Source of the DNA: Haploplasma modicum ATCC 29102
Lineage (GTDB): Bacteria; Bacillota_I; Bacilli_A; Acholeplasmatales; Acholeplasmataceae
Length of the DNA: 64,000 nt
Assembly: GCF_000687835.1 (NCBI RefSeq)
Contig: NZ_JHYB01000003.1
Coordinates: 1-64,000, forward strand
Direction: 5' to 3'
A program made the translations under genes and the position numbers. Shown one piece after another: positions 11,370 to 20,620 of the stretch. Under the pieces are notes generated by a model. That model was not told the origin of the DNA and did not search any database. It saw nothing but the letters and a program-made list of their open reading frames with translations. Within the stretch, counting starts at the first letter, position 1; each line of letters begins with the position of its first letter.

Positions 11370-11384
11370 GTATATTTAATATAC
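11370..11384. promoter_or_regulatory. Candidate operator upstream of the ABC exporter genes
   Basis: GTATATTTAATATAC is a perfect 15-bp dyad (arms GTATATT/AATATAC) in the leader, 22 bases before the ATG at 11348. It is placed where a MarR- or TetR-type repressor could block the operon. No regulator gene is adjacent. Confidence 0.45.
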
Positions 11385-11465
11385 CCTTTCTCTTTTTTAT
11401 TATTAATCATATCATAGTTTTTTTATAAATAAAAACATAATGTTAAATTGCATTATTATATTAGA

Positions 11466-11990
11466 TTAAAAGTTGCTAGAGTCTATAATCTCTAACAACT
11501 TATTTAAAATTTCATCTACTATATAATTTTTATTATTTAATATTTTAAAGGAAGTTGCTTCTAAATTATTAAATAATGTTTGGTTAATATTAATTCCAAT
11601 TCCAACAATTACATAATCATAATAATTAGAATTACTATTAATCTTACTTTCAATTAAAATACCAAGAATCTTTTTGCCATTTACTAAAATATCATTTGGT
11701 TCTTTAAATGTTCCTTTGATATTATATTTACTTAGTAGTTTTAATAAGGAATCCTTAATCAGTATTTTTAAATCACTTATTTTATCTAATTCATAGTTTT
11801 TGTAAAGAATTGAAAATAGTAAATTTTGATTAGATTCTGATTGCCATAGTCTATCAAACTGACCTCGACCTAAAGTTTGATAACCTGCTTTTACAATTGT
11901 TTTATTTTCTAAATTTAAATACTCTCTTTTTAAATAATCATTGGTTGAATCAATTATATCTAAATGAATTATTTTCTTATCTAATTGCAA
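11466..11990 (-). CDS. birA: Biotin-[acetyl-CoA-carboxylase] ligase, minimal BirA
   Basis: This enzyme activates biotin to biotinyl-AMP and attaches it to the AccB lysine. The protein has only 174 residues: the catalytic domain without the N-terminal DNA-binding domain, and with little or no C-terminal SH3-like domain. The biotin/AMP loop reads GRGQFDRLW near residues 41-49, and KEPNDILVNGKKILGILIE matches the family's KWPNDI...KK..GIL.E stretch. It is the last gene of the fatty-acid operon and overlaps fabZ by 14 bases, which fits its job of modifying the first-encoded AccB. Without the HTH domain it cannot act as a biotin repressor. Confidence 0.9.
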   Translation of the reverse strand: MQLDKKIIHLDIIDSTNDYLKREYLNLENKTIVKAGYQTLGRGQFDRLWQSESNQNLLFSILYKNYELDKISDLKILIKDSLLKLLSKYNIKGTFKEPNDILVNGKKILGILIESKINSNSNYYDYVIVGIGININQTLFNNLEATSFKILNNKNYIVDEILNKLLEIIDSSNF

Positions 11991-12396
11991 AGCTTATCTT
12001 CGCCTCACAAACTAACTCATCATCTACATAAGCTTTCCCTTCACCAAAGCCAAAGCCACGTCTAAATTTAGTCATTTCACATTCTAAAATTAATTTATCG
12101 CCGGGTTTTACTACTTTTCTAAACTTCGCATCACTAATTCCTGTTAAATATGCAATTTTACCTCTTAGGTCATCTTTTGATAAAGCAACAATACCACCAA
12201 CTTGTGCCAGTGCTTCAATAATTAAAACTCCTGGCATAACTGGTTCATTTGGGAAATGACCTTTAAAATAGTATTCATTTTCATTAACATATTTGATGCC
12301 TTTTGCTTTAGTATCAGTTACTTCAATAATTTCATCTACTAATAAAAATGGATCTCTATGTGGAAGAATTTTTTCAATGTCATTTTTATTAAGCAT
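11977..12396 (-). CDS. fabZ: 3-hydroxyacyl-ACP dehydratase FabZ
   Basis: FabZ removes water from 3-hydroxyacyl-ACP in each elongation cycle. The 139-residue hot-dog protein shows the family start LPHRDPFLLVD, with catalytic His near residue 48 in GHFPNEPVMPG and Glu in the following helix LIIEALAQVGG. No FabA-like isomerase is seen in the operon. The ATG overlaps the stop of fabF (TAATG), so the two are co-translated. Confidence 0.95.
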   Translation of the reverse strand: MLNKNDIEKILPHRDPFLLVDEIIEVTDTKAKGIKYVNENEYYFKGHFPNEPVMPGVLIIEALAQVGGIVALSKDDLRGKIAYLTGISDAKFRKVVKPGDKLILECEMTKFRRGFGFGEGKAYVDDELVCEAKISFAIR

Positions 12397-13625
12397 TATA
12401 ATTCTCCCTTCTTAAAAATTAAAACAGCATTATGGCCACCAAAGCCTAAGTTCATATTTAGCCCATAATTTAATTCTTTTTTTACAGCAACATTTGGTGT
12501 ATAGTTTAAATCACATTCAGGATCACTTACGTTTAAATTAATTGTTGGTGGCACAACATTGTTTTCTAATGCTTTAATAACAGCAATAGATTCCAGTGCA
12601 CCAGCCGCACCTAAAGCATGACCTGTCATTGATTTGGTTGAACTTATATTTACTTTATAAGCATGATCTTTAAATGCTTTCTTAATTCCAAATGTTTCAG
12701 TTCTGTCATTTAAGATTGTTGATGTCCCATGAGCATTAATGTAATCGATTTGGTCTAAATTAATTTTTGCCTCATCTGCAGCAAGAGTGATTGCTCTTGC
12801 AATTGCTTCTGCCTCTGGATCTGGTGCAGTCATATGGTGTGCATCACCAGTTGAACCATATCCAACGATTTCTGCATAAATTTTTGCTCCTCTTTTTTTA
12901 GCATGTTCATATTCTTCTAAAACTAGTGCGGCTGCACCTTCACCCATCACAAATCCTGTACGTTCAAGATCGAAAGGAATTGATGCTCTATTTTTATCCT
13001 CTGTCGTATTTAGTGCTTTAATTGCACTAAATCCTGCAATACCTATTTGATTAATTGAAGCCTCAGCCCCACCAGTAATTGCAAAGTCGATATAACCATG
13101 TTTAATATTTCTAAATGCCTCACCTATCGCATTAGTTGATGCTGCACAAGCAGATACAACCGGAATATTTGGTCCCTTTAAACCATATTTAATACTAATT
13201 GCTCCACCTGTCATATTAATAATTGTTTTAGGTACAAAAAATGGTGATACTCTATTTGGTCCTTTAGTAACAGCAACTTCAATTTCTTCATAAAAAGTAT
13301 TTAAGCCACCAATCCCACTTGTAAAGAAAACCCCATAACGATAAGGATCAAACTCAGTTAAATTACTGTCTTTTATTGCCTCATCTGCAGCAATTAATCC
13401 ATACTGAGTAACTCGGTCTAATCTTCTAATTTCACCTTTATCTAAATAATCTTCTAAATTCAAGTTTTTAATTTCTGATGCAAGTTTAACTTTGAAATCT
13501 GTTGTATCAAAGTAGGTAATAAAATCTATTCCGTTTTCCCCATTAATCATTTTAGTAAATGTTTCATTAACATTATTACCTAAACCATTAATAGTTCCAA
13601 GTCCTGTAACAACAACTCTTCTCAT
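12396..13625 (-). CDS. fabF: 3-oxoacyl-ACP synthase II FabF
   Basis: This condensing enzyme elongates acyl-ACP with malonyl-ACP. The 409-residue protein is full length. The catalytic triad is visible: Cys in SACAAST (about residue 161), His in NAHGTST (about 299) and His in MTGHALGAAGA (about 336). A C-terminal GFGGHNA completes the thiolase fold. It overlaps fabG by four bases (ATGA). FabF is the only KAS-II-type enzyme in this operon; FabH does initiation. Confidence 0.96.
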   Translation of the reverse strand: MRRVVVTGLGTINGLGNNVNETFTKMINGENGIDFITYFDTTDFKVKLASEIKNLNLEDYLDKGEIRRLDRVTQYGLIAADEAIKDSNLTEFDPYRYGVFFTSGIGGLNTFYEEIEVAVTKGPNRVSPFFVPKTIINMTGGAISIKYGLKGPNIPVVSACAASTNAIGEAFRNIKHGYIDFAITGGAEASINQIGIAGFSAIKALNTTEDKNRASIPFDLERTGFVMGEGAAALVLEEYEHAKKRGAKIYAEIVGYGSTGDAHHMTAPDPEAEAIARAITLAADEAKINLDQIDYINAHGTSTILNDRTETFGIKKAFKDHAYKVNISSTKSMTGHALGAAGALESIAVIKALENNVVPPTINLNVSDPECDLNYTPNVAVKKELNYGLNMNLGFGGHNAVLIFKKGEL

Positions 13626-14359
13626 ATTGAAAGTCCCCCATCAACTGATAAAGTTTGTCCTGTTATATATTTTGCATCATTACTTGCTAAAAATAAAACT
13701 GCTTTAGCAATATCTGTTGTGTCACCAAATTTCTTTAATGGAATCTCATTTAACACTTGATTTTTAATGTCATCACTTAAAACACTTGTCATCTTTGTGT
13801 CAATAAATCCTGGTGAGACTGCATTAACAGTTACCCCTTTTGAAGCAAACTCACGTGCTAGACTTTTGGTTAAGCCAATTACTCCAGCCTTTGCTGCACT
13901 ATAATTACTTTGACCAATATTTCCTTTAATTCCAGAAACACTAGAGATATTAATTATTCTTCCATATTCAGCTTTAAGAAGTGCTCTTGATGCATGTTTA
14001 CACATATTCCAAACTCCTTTTAAGTTTGTTGTTATAACACTGTCAAAACTCTCTTCTTTCATTCGTAAGATTAAAGCATCATCAGTTATACCTGCATTAT
14101 TTACCAAGATATTTAATTTACCAAAATGTTCTATTGTTTTATCTACTAAGTTTTTAGCATCATTAAAATTGCTAATATCAGCCTTAATCGCAATAGCTTC
14201 TCCACCAAAACTTGTTATTTCATTTACAAGTTCTTCTGCACTTTGTGCACTACTTCTATAGTTAATAACAACTTTGACTTTTGCTTTTGCAAGTTCAAGA
14301 CTAATACTTCTACCAATTCCTACTGCCCCACCTGTAACGATTGCAACTAAATCATTCAT
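13622..14359 (-). CDS. fabG: 3-oxoacyl-ACP reductase FabG
   Basis: This NADPH-dependent short-chain dehydrogenase reduces 3-ketoacyl-ACP. It has 245 residues. The Rossmann motif GGAVGIGRS is at about 10-18, NNAG near 87, the catalytic Ser in ISSVSG and Tyr-Lys in YSAAK near 151-155. The C-terminal YITGQTLSVDGG is typical of FabG. Its ATG overlaps the fabD stop region by eight bases, and it ends in TGA inside the fabF start. Confidence 0.96.
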   Translation of the reverse strand: MNDLVAIVTGGAVGIGRSISLELAKAKVKVVINYRSSAQSAEELVNEITSFGGEAIAIKADISNFNDAKNLVDKTIEHFGKLNILVNNAGITDDALILRMKEESFDSVITTNLKGVWNMCKHASRALLKAEYGRIINISSVSGIKGNIGQSNYSAAKAGVIGLTKSLAREFASKGVTVNAVSPGFIDTKMTSVLSDDIKNQVLNEIPLKKFGDTTDIAKAVLFLASNDAKYITGQTLSVDGGLSI

Positions 14360-15275
14360 TTAATAATCCTCCAATATTTTCGATGTCTTCAAGTTTTTCT
14401 ATATTATAAACTTCTACATCATAATTTTTTGCTACTAAATTTTTAAGTACCACTCCTGGTCCTATTTCAATAAATTTAGTAAAGCCATCTTCAATCATAT
14501 TTTCAATTGTTTGATAAAACATAACAGGAGATTTTACTTGTAATGCTAACTCTTCTTTTAATCTATTTATTTTTAAAACTTTAGATGTTGTATTTAGATA
14601 TACATCGAATAAGGGTTGATTTATTTGATACTTATCTAAACGATAAGATAATTTTTGACTTGCAAAATCCATTAACTCACTATGAAATCCACCACTTACA
14701 TTTAGACTAACCATTCTTTTTACATCTAATTCTTTAAACTTTTCTAAAGCTTTATTAATTCCACTTTCATTACCACTAATAACAATTTGTTTCCTTGAAT
14801 TGTAATTAGCAATACTTACTATATCTTTATCATTATTAATCAAACTAACAACTTCTTTAATTAAGTTAGGATCAGTATTTAAGATTGCAACCATTTTCCC
14901 TTTATTTATTAAGACTGCTTGTTCCATAAAGTTTGCTCTATCTTTAATGATATGTAAGATATCGCTAAAACTATATATGCCACTTGCATAAAGTGCACTA
15001 TATTCTCCCAGGCTAAACCCAAGTGCACCAGATACTTTAATCCCTTTTTCTTTTATATAATCGTAAATTAAAACCATCATTAGTGTCATTAGTTCTTGAG
15101 TATAACTAGTTTTGTTAAGTTCATCATTAAGATTTTTTAATGCTTCTATTGTGTCGTAACCAAAGATTTTATTAGCAAGTTCAATTTTTTCTTTATTTTT
15201 TTCTAATTTGAAAAAATCAAGTCCCATATTTGCATGTTGACTACCTTGGCCTGAAAACATTAAACCTACTTTCAT
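14352..15275 (-). CDS. fabD: Malonyl-CoA:ACP transacylase FabD
   Basis: FabD transfers malonyl from CoA to acyl carrier protein. It has 307 residues. The N-terminus has GQGSQ (about 9-13), the nucleophile elbow is GFSLGEYSA (about 84-92), and the conserved His lies in GGFHSELM. The usual GHSLGE carries Phe in place of His before the serine; some Gram-positive FabD proteins also vary here, so activity is expected. The gene overlaps fabK by four bases. No acyl carrier protein gene is in this operon. Confidence 0.95.
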   Translation of the reverse strand: MKVGLMFSGQGSQHANMGLDFFKLEKNKEKIELANKIFGYDTIEALKNLNDELNKTSYTQELMTLMMVLIYDYIKEKGIKVSGALGFSLGEYSALYASGIYSFSDILHIIKDRANFMEQAVLINKGKMVAILNTDPNLIKEVVSLINNDKDIVSIANYNSRKQIVISGNESGINKALEKFKELDVKRMVSLNVSGGFHSELMDFASQKLSYRLDKYQINQPLFDVYLNTTSKVLKINRLKEELALQVKSPVMFYQTIENMIEDGFTKFIEIGPGVVLKNLVAKNYDVEVYNIEKLEDIENIGGLLNE

Positions 15276-16201
15276 AAAATCTCTAAACTTTCTTTATAAG
15301 TTGTAAAACCAATCACAAATTCATCTATAACTTCTTTGACTGTTTTAATTTCTCTTACTAAACCTGAGATTTGTCCTGCCATAAATGATCCCTCATTTAA
15401 ATTACCATCATAAATTGCTTTTGATAAAGAACCAAGTGTTAGTTTTTCTAATTCTTCAAAACTAGCACCTTCTTTATTAAGTCTAATATATTCAACAGCC
15501 ATTTGGTTTTTAATAACTCTAACTGGCGCTTGATCAGAACCGGTTATTACTGTATCTGTATCTTTAGCATTTACTACAATATTTTTATAATTTTCATGAA
15601 TTGGACATTCTTTGGTTGCTAAAAATACTGTTCCTGCTTGAATCCCTTTAGCACCAAGAGCAAAAGCTGCAAGAGCACCTTTTCTATCTGCAATCCCACC
15701 TGCTGCAATAACTGGAATATTTAACGCATCACTTACTTGAGGAACTAAGGCAAAGGTTGTCATTCTACCGATATGACCACCCGCTTCCATCCCTTCAGCA
15801 ATAACTGCATCAGCACCAGCCTTTTCCATTCTCTTTGCAAGAGCAACGCTTGGAACAACAGGAATTACAATAATACCTGCTTCTTTCCATTTTTCTATAT
15901 ATGGCCCAGGATTACCAGCACCGGTTGTTACACACTTAACTTTTTCTTCAATTACTAATTCAGCAATATCATTTGCATGAGGACTAAGTAATAAAATATT
16001 TACTCCAAATGGTTTATCAGTTAGTTCTTTTACTTTTCTAATTTCATTTCTAACCCACTCTTTATTATTATTACTAGAACCAATAACGCCTAAACCACCA
16101 GCACTACTTACTGCTGCAACTAATTCAGCCTTAGAAATATTAGCCATAGCTCCTTGAATAATTGGGTATTTAATATCTAATAATTCACAAATGTTTTTCA
16201 T
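15272..16201 (-). CDS. fabK: Enoyl-ACP reductase II FabK (FMN-dependent)
   Basis: FabK reduces enoyl-ACP with FMN and NAD(P)H. The 309-residue TIM barrel of the nitronate-monooxygenase/FabK type shows YPIIQGAMANIS at the start, GGLGVIGS near 35-42, the FMN-binding AAGGIADRKG near 167 and EAGGHIGRMTT near 140. Its place between fabH and fabD in a fab operon argues for FabK rather than nitronate monooxygenase. FabK enzymes are intrinsically insensitive to triclosan. No fabI or fabL is in the window. The start has a good site (AGGAGA). Confidence 0.93.
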   Translation of the reverse strand: MKNICELLDIKYPIIQGAMANISKAELVAAVSSAGGLGVIGSSNNNKEWVRNEIRKVKELTDKPFGVNILLLSPHANDIAELVIEEKVKCVTTGAGNPGPYIEKWKEAGIIVIPVVPSVALAKRMEKAGADAVIAEGMEAGGHIGRMTTFALVPQVSDALNIPVIAAGGIADRKGALAAFALGAKGIQAGTVFLATKECPIHENYKNIVVNAKDTDTVITGSDQAPVRVIKNQMAVEYIRLNKEGASFEELEKLTLGSLSKAIYDGNLNEGSFMAGQISGLVREIKTVKEVIDEFVIGFTTYKESLEIL

Positions 16202-16211
16202 AATTTATCTC

Positions 16212-17129
16212 CTAAATTTTTAAGATTGCAGCGCCCCATGTAAAGCCACCACCAAAACCAACAATTAAAATTGTTTTTAAATCTTTATTTTCTTCCTTAT
16301 ACTCAGCAATTGTAATTGGAATACTTGCAGCTGAGGTATTACCATATCTATCAATGTTAAGAATTACTTTATCATCACTTAAATTCATTTCTTTAATAAT
16401 TGATTCAACAATACGTTTATTTGCTTGATGAGGAATAATAACATCAATATCATCAAGTGTTAAATTATTGTCTCTTAATATTTTATTAATAGTCTTTGGA
16501 ATAATATCAACTGCAAATTGATAAACTCTAGGTCCATTCATTTTTACATATTTATCTACTTCTAATATTTTTGTGTTATCCCCTTTTGAATCATTATAGA
16601 AAACTGAATCAATATCTCCAGGTTCAACAATCATACTTCCTGCACCATCACCAAATAAAATACATGTATTTCTATCTGTAAAATCAACAATATTTGTCAT
16701 TTTTTCACTACCTACAACTAGTGCACTTTTAAATTTCCAACTTTGAAGAAGACTTGTTGCTACTTCAAGCGCATAAACAAATCCTGTACAAGCTGCATTA
16801 ACATCGAAAGCCATAACTTGCTTATCATTTAAGCCTAATTTTGCTTGAAGTAAATTTGCAATACTTGGACTTTTAATTTCATTAGTAATTGTCGCAACAA
16901 TAATTAAATCTATTTTATCTTTATCATATTCTGCCTTTTTTATAGCATCCATGCTTGCATTATATGCCATATCTAATACTGACTCTAAAGCTTTCCTTCT
17001 AGTGTTAATTCCCGTTCTTGATACGATCCATTCATCATTTGTATCAACCAGTTTTTCTAAATCAAAGTTCGTAATAACACCTTCTGGTAAATACTTGCCA
17101 GTAGAAACAATCTTACTCTTGTAACTCAT
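16212..17129 (-). CDS. fabH: 3-oxoacyl-ACP synthase III FabH
   Basis: FabH condenses acetyl- or branched acyl-CoA with malonyl-ACP to start chains. I choose the ATG at 17129 (MSYKSKIVSTG), preceded by AGGAGG nine bases upstream. The longer frame to 17168 would run back inside accA and has no site. The product has 305 residues. Catalytic Cys is in NAACTGFVYALE, His in PHQANKRI and Asn in YGNTSAASIP. It overlaps the end of accA by 17 bases. Acetyl versus branched starter preference cannot be read off. Confidence 0.94.
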   Translation of the reverse strand: MSYKSKIVSTGKYLPEGVITNFDLEKLVDTNDEWIVSRTGINTRRKALESVLDMAYNASMDAIKKAEYDKDKIDLIIVATITNEIKSPSIANLLQAKLGLNDKQVMAFDVNAACTGFVYALEVATSLLQSWKFKSALVVGSEKMTNIVDFTDRNTCILFGDGAGSMIVEPGDIDSVFYNDSKGDNTKILEVDKYVKMNGPRVYQFAVDIIPKTINKILRDNNLTLDDIDVIIPHQANKRIVESIIKEMNLSDDKVILNIDRYGNTSAASIPITIAEYKEENKDLKTILIVGFGGGFTWGAAILKI

Positions 17130-17943
17130 GCTTATGTGCCTCCTTTGTTTCACTTGCAAAAACACCAATTTTTCTAAATTTTAAATATCGCTCTCTCACT
17201 AAAGTATCATTATCTTTCTTAAGTAGAATATCAAAATCTTTTTTAAGTTGTTTTATTAAGTTGTTGATGCCACTAGTTTTATTAATGCTTAGCGGTTCAT
17301 CTTCTTTTATAATTGCATCAGCAATTTTAAATGATTTTAAATCTTGGGCTGTAAGTTTCATCATTTCTGATACTTCAGCTGCTTTACTACTATCTTTAAA
17401 TAAAATACTTGCAAAGCCTTCTGGTGAAAGAATTGAATAAATACTATTTTCAAACATGTATAATTTATTACATACGCCAATTGCAAGTGCCCCACCAGAA
17501 CCACCTTCACCGAGAACTATACTTATTATTGGTACTTTTATATTCATCATTTCTTTGATGCTAACAGCAATTGCGTTAGCTTGACCGCGCTCTTCAGCAC
17601 CAAGACCTGGATATGCTCCAGGAGTATCAATAATTGTAATAATTGGACGATTAAACTTCTCTGCCTGTTTCATTAACCTAATTGCCTTGTGATAACCCTC
17701 TGGATGAGGCATCCCAAAATTATGAGTTATTTTCTCAGCTGTAGTTACTCCTTTTTCCTGAGCAATAACTGTTACAGGTATATTATTAAAATATCCAATT
17801 CCACCAATAATTGATTTATCATCACCAATTAATCTATCGCCATGAAGTTCAATAAAATTTGTAATAATTTCATTTATTATTGTCTTTGAAGTTGGTCTTT
17901 TTGGATCTCTTGCAAGAAGTACTTTTTTCCATGTCTCATTCAT
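17113..17943 (-). CDS. accA: Acetyl-CoA carboxylase carboxyltransferase alpha subunit AccA
   Basis: AccA forms the carboxyltransferase with AccD and moves CO2 from biotin to acetyl-CoA. The start is set at the ATG at 17943 (MNETWKKVL) with AGAGG eight bases upstream; an in-frame TTG at 17949 is less likely. The 276-residue product is shorter than the roughly 310-325 residues usual for AccA, missing the N-terminal helix. The crotonase core is intact: GMPHPEGYHKA, IDTPGAYPGLGAEERGQ and LGEGGSGGALAIG. It overlaps accD by eight bases. Confidence 0.95.
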   Translation of the reverse strand: MNETWKKVLLARDPKRPTSKTIINEIITNFIELHGDRLIGDDKSIIGGIGYFNNIPVTVIAQEKGVTTAEKITHNFGMPHPEGYHKAIRLMKQAEKFNRPIITIIDTPGAYPGLGAEERGQANAIAVSIKEMMNIKVPIISIVLGEGGSGGALAIGVCNKLYMFENSIYSILSPEGFASILFKDSSKAAEVSEMMKLTAQDLKSFKIADAIIKEDEPLSINKTSGINNLIKQLKKDFDILLKKDNDTLVRERYLKFRKIGVFASETKEAHKHELQE

Positions 17944-18805
17944 AAGCAATACCTCTATGTAATTTTAATAAATCAGAAATTGTCTTTTTCATATTTTTTC
18001 GTTCGACAATCAAATCAACTTGGCCTTTTTGGAGCTGAAAGTTTTCAGTTTGAAATCCTTCAGGTAAATCTTGTTTAATTGTTTGTTTAATTACTCTTGC
18101 TCCTGCAAAACCAATTAAACTAGTTTTCTCAGCAATATTAATATCACCTAAACTTGCAAAACTTGCAGCAACACCACCAGTTGTTGGGTTAGTTAGGACA
18201 CTAATATATAAATTATTAAAGTAATTTAGTGCTGCACTTGTCTTTGCCATTTGCATTAAAGAATAAATTCCTTCTTGCATTCTAGCACCACCAGATGCAG
18301 TAAAAATAATTAAAGGTAGATTATTAGTTGTTGCATATTCAATTAAAAGCGTAATCTTTTCTCCGACTACACTCCCCATACTTCCCATCATAAAGTTACT
18401 ATCTAGAATACCAATTGCTACTTTAATATCATCAATTAAGCCATATCCTGTTAAAACAGCATCGCTTAAATTAGACATTTTCTTCCCCTTTTCTAGTTTT
18501 TCATCATAATCAGGCATGTTTAAAATATTGACCGATACAATATTTGAAAAAAGTGGTTTAAATGTATCTTTATCAATAATCATATTTAATCTTGTAGTTG
18601 CACTTATCCTAAAATGATGGCCGCAATACGGACAAACATATCCCGTTTGTTCTAAATCCTTGCTGTAAAGAGCACTAAGGCAGTGTTCACACTGTGTAAA
18701 TAAATGATTAGGTATATTTACTGGTTTATATTTATAGTCTTTCTTTCTAGCAATTTTTTGAAATTCTTCAATTTTTAATTTTCGCTCATTTAATAGATCT
18801 AGCAT
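17936..18805 (-). CDS. accD: Acetyl-CoA carboxylase carboxyltransferase beta subunit AccD
   Basis: The partner of AccA has 289 residues, the usual length. A four-Cys zinc finger is visible at about 39-61 (CEHC ... CPYC), followed by the crotonase-type core with FTASGGARMQEG and LTNPTTGGVAASFA. The RBS GGAGG precedes the ATG at 18805. The gene overlaps accC by 20 bases and ends in TGA within the accA start region. This confirms TGA as a true stop here. Confidence 0.96.
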   Translation of the reverse strand: MLDLLNERKLKIEEFQKIARKKDYKYKPVNIPNHLFTQCEHCLSALYSKDLEQTGYVCPYCGHHFRISATTRLNMIIDKDTFKPLFSNIVSVNILNMPDYDEKLEKGKKMSNLSDAVLTGYGLIDDIKVAIGILDSNFMMGSMGSVVGEKITLLIEYATTNNLPLIIFTASGGARMQEGIYSLMQMAKTSAALNYFNNLYISVLTNPTTGGVAASFASLGDINIAEKTSLIGFAGARVIKQTIKQDLPEGFQTENFQLQKGQVDLIVERKNMKKTISDLLKLHRGIAYE

Positions 18806-20171
18806 TATACTCCTCCATCACAACTGCATGGAATTTAGCAATAAATCCTGTATCATAAGTTCCCTTAATAAAGTCTGGATGATGGACAATCATATATTGA
18901 TATTCAATATTAGTCTCTACTCCTTCAATCACTAATTGTTCTAAGGCAACTCTCATTCTTCTAATTGCTTCTTTTCTAGTTGGAGCATGAACAATTAATT
19001 TACCAATCATTGAATCATAAAATGGTTGAATTTGATAATCCGGATAAATAAATGAGTCAAATCTCACACCATTACCACCGGGAATTAAAATTCTTTTAAT
19101 AAAACCTGGGCTTGGTGTAAAGTTATTAAATGGATTTTCTGCATTAATACGACACTCAATTGAATGGCCATTTATTCTAATATCTCTTTGTTTTAATAAC
19201 ATTTTATTGCCATAAGCAATCTTAATTTGCTCTTGTACAATATCAACACCGGTAATCATTTCTGTAACTGGATGTTCAACTTGTACTCTTGTATTTATTT
19301 CAATAAAATAAAATTTCCCACTCTGATCAATTAAAAACTCAATCGTACCAGCATTAGTATAACCAACACTTCTTGCCATTCTAATACTTGCCATGCCAAG
19401 TTTTCTTCTTAAAATATCATTAATCATTCCTGATGGTGCTTCTTCAATCATCTTTTGATTTCTTCTTTGCATTGAACAATCACGCTCAAATAAATGAACA
19501 TAATTTCCGTGTTTATCAGCAATTACTTGTACTTCAATGTGTCTTGGATTAGCAATAAATTTTTCAATATATACTTCACCATTTCCAAAATTAGCTTCTG
19601 CTTCCATTGAAGTTTTTTCAAATACGCTTAAAAACTCTTTATCAGAGTAGACTACACTAATTCCTTTACCACCACCGCCACTAACAGCCTTGATCATAAC
19701 TGGATATCCAATTTTATTTGAAATTTTAAGTCCTTCATTAGCATCTTTAACTGATCCATCTGAACCTTCAATGATTGGAACAAGAGCTTTTTTAGCAATT
19801 TGTTTAGCAATTGCTTTATCACCAAGTTTAGCAACAACTTCTGAACTTGGTCCAACAAAATTTATATTAACTTCTTCAACAAGTTTAATGAATTTAGCAT
19901 TTTCAGATAAAAAACCATAACCGGGATGAATAGCATTACATCCGGTTGCAATAGCTGCACTTAAAATGCTATTCATATTTAAATAACTGTCTTGTGCCTT
20001 ACTTCCACCAATACATACCGCCTCATCAGCAAGCTTTACGTGTAGACTATCTTTATCTGCAACTGAATAGACTGCAACAGTTCTAATTCCTAGTTCTTTT
20101 GCTGCACGAATTATTCTAACAGCAATCTCACCACGATTAGCAACTAACATTTTATGTTGTTTAAATTCCAT
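18786..20171 (-). CDS. accC: Biotin carboxylase AccC
   Basis: AccC carboxylates the biotin on AccB using ATP and bicarbonate. It is 461 residues with the full ATP-grasp fold: N-terminal LVANRGEIAVRI, HPGYGFLSEN near 78, the glycine-rich lid KAVSGGGGKG near 161, MQRRNQKMIEEAPS near 234 and EINTRVQVEHPVTE near 291. It overlaps accB by 11 bases and accD by 20. A pyruvate carboxylase is excluded because the protein ends after the biotin carboxylase C-domain. Confidence 0.96.
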   Translation of the reverse strand: MEFKQHKMLVANRGEIAVRIIRAAKELGIRTVAVYSVADKDSLHVKLADEAVCIGGSKAQDSYLNMNSILSAAIATGCNAIHPGYGFLSENAKFIKLVEEVNINFVGPSSEVVAKLGDKAIAKQIAKKALVPIIEGSDGSVKDANEGLKISNKIGYPVMIKAVSGGGGKGISVVYSDKEFLSVFEKTSMEAEANFGNGEVYIEKFIANPRHIEVQVIADKHGNYVHLFERDCSMQRRNQKMIEEAPSGMINDILRRKLGMASIRMARSVGYTNAGTIEFLIDQSGKFYFIEINTRVQVEHPVTEMITGVDIVQEQIKIAYGNKMLLKQRDIRINGHSIECRINAENPFNNFTPSPGFIKRILIPGGNGVRFDSFIYPDYQIQPFYDSMIGKLIVHAPTRKEAIRRMRVALEQLVIEGVETNIEYQYMIVHHPDFIKGTYDTGFIAKFHAVVMEEYNARSIK

Positions 20172-20601
20172 CTTTTTTTACCGTAACTACAACGTCGTTA
20201 AATCCTACTACTTCACCATTTTCATAATGAATTTTCTCAACAATTCCGTCTACACTACTTGTAATCTCATTCATTATTTTCATTGCTTCAATAATGCATA
20301 GTGAATCACCTTTTTTAATCTTTTGTCCGACCTTAATAAAAGGTTCACCTTCTGGATTATTTGCACTATAGAAAGTACCAACTAGTGGAGATTTTATCTC
20401 TTCAAGTGGTAAATTAATTTCCGGTTTAACATCGTTATTTTCTTTAATATTTTCTTTAATTTCTTCTGTTTTATTTGAAATAACTTCACTTACTTTATTT
20501 TTTGAAAGTCTAAGTTTAACATCATCGAATTCTAGGCTTAATTCTGTAAGTTCAGATTCTTCAAAGTCTTTAATAATTTTTTGAATCTCTTTTAATGTCA
20601 T
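20161..20601 (-). CDS. accB: Biotin carboxyl carrier protein AccB
   Basis: AccB carries biotin between the carboxylase and carboxyltransferase. It has 146 residues: an N-terminal helical segment, a Glu/Lys/Asn-rich linker (about 37-68) and a C-terminal biotinyl domain starting at SPLVGTFY. The biotin site is EAMKIM with the modified Lys at 108. The family's thumb motif region (NPEGEPFIKVGQKI) is present. It is the first gene of the 11-gene acc-fab-birA operon. Confidence 0.95.
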   Translation of the reverse strand: MTLKEIQKIIKDFEESELTELSLEFDDVKLRLSKNKVSEVISNKTEEIKENIKENNDVKPEINLPLEEIKSPLVGTFYSANNPEGEPFIKVGQKIKKGDSLCIIEAMKIMNEITSSVDGIVEKIHYENGEVVGFNDVVVTVKKDGI

Positions 20602-20620
20602 ATAACCATCCTATTCTTTT

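Noticed and set aside
16212-17168. Longer FabH start at 17168
   Set aside because: It would lie inside accA without a ribosome site; the ATG at 17129 has AGGAGG and begins at the family's normal N-terminus.
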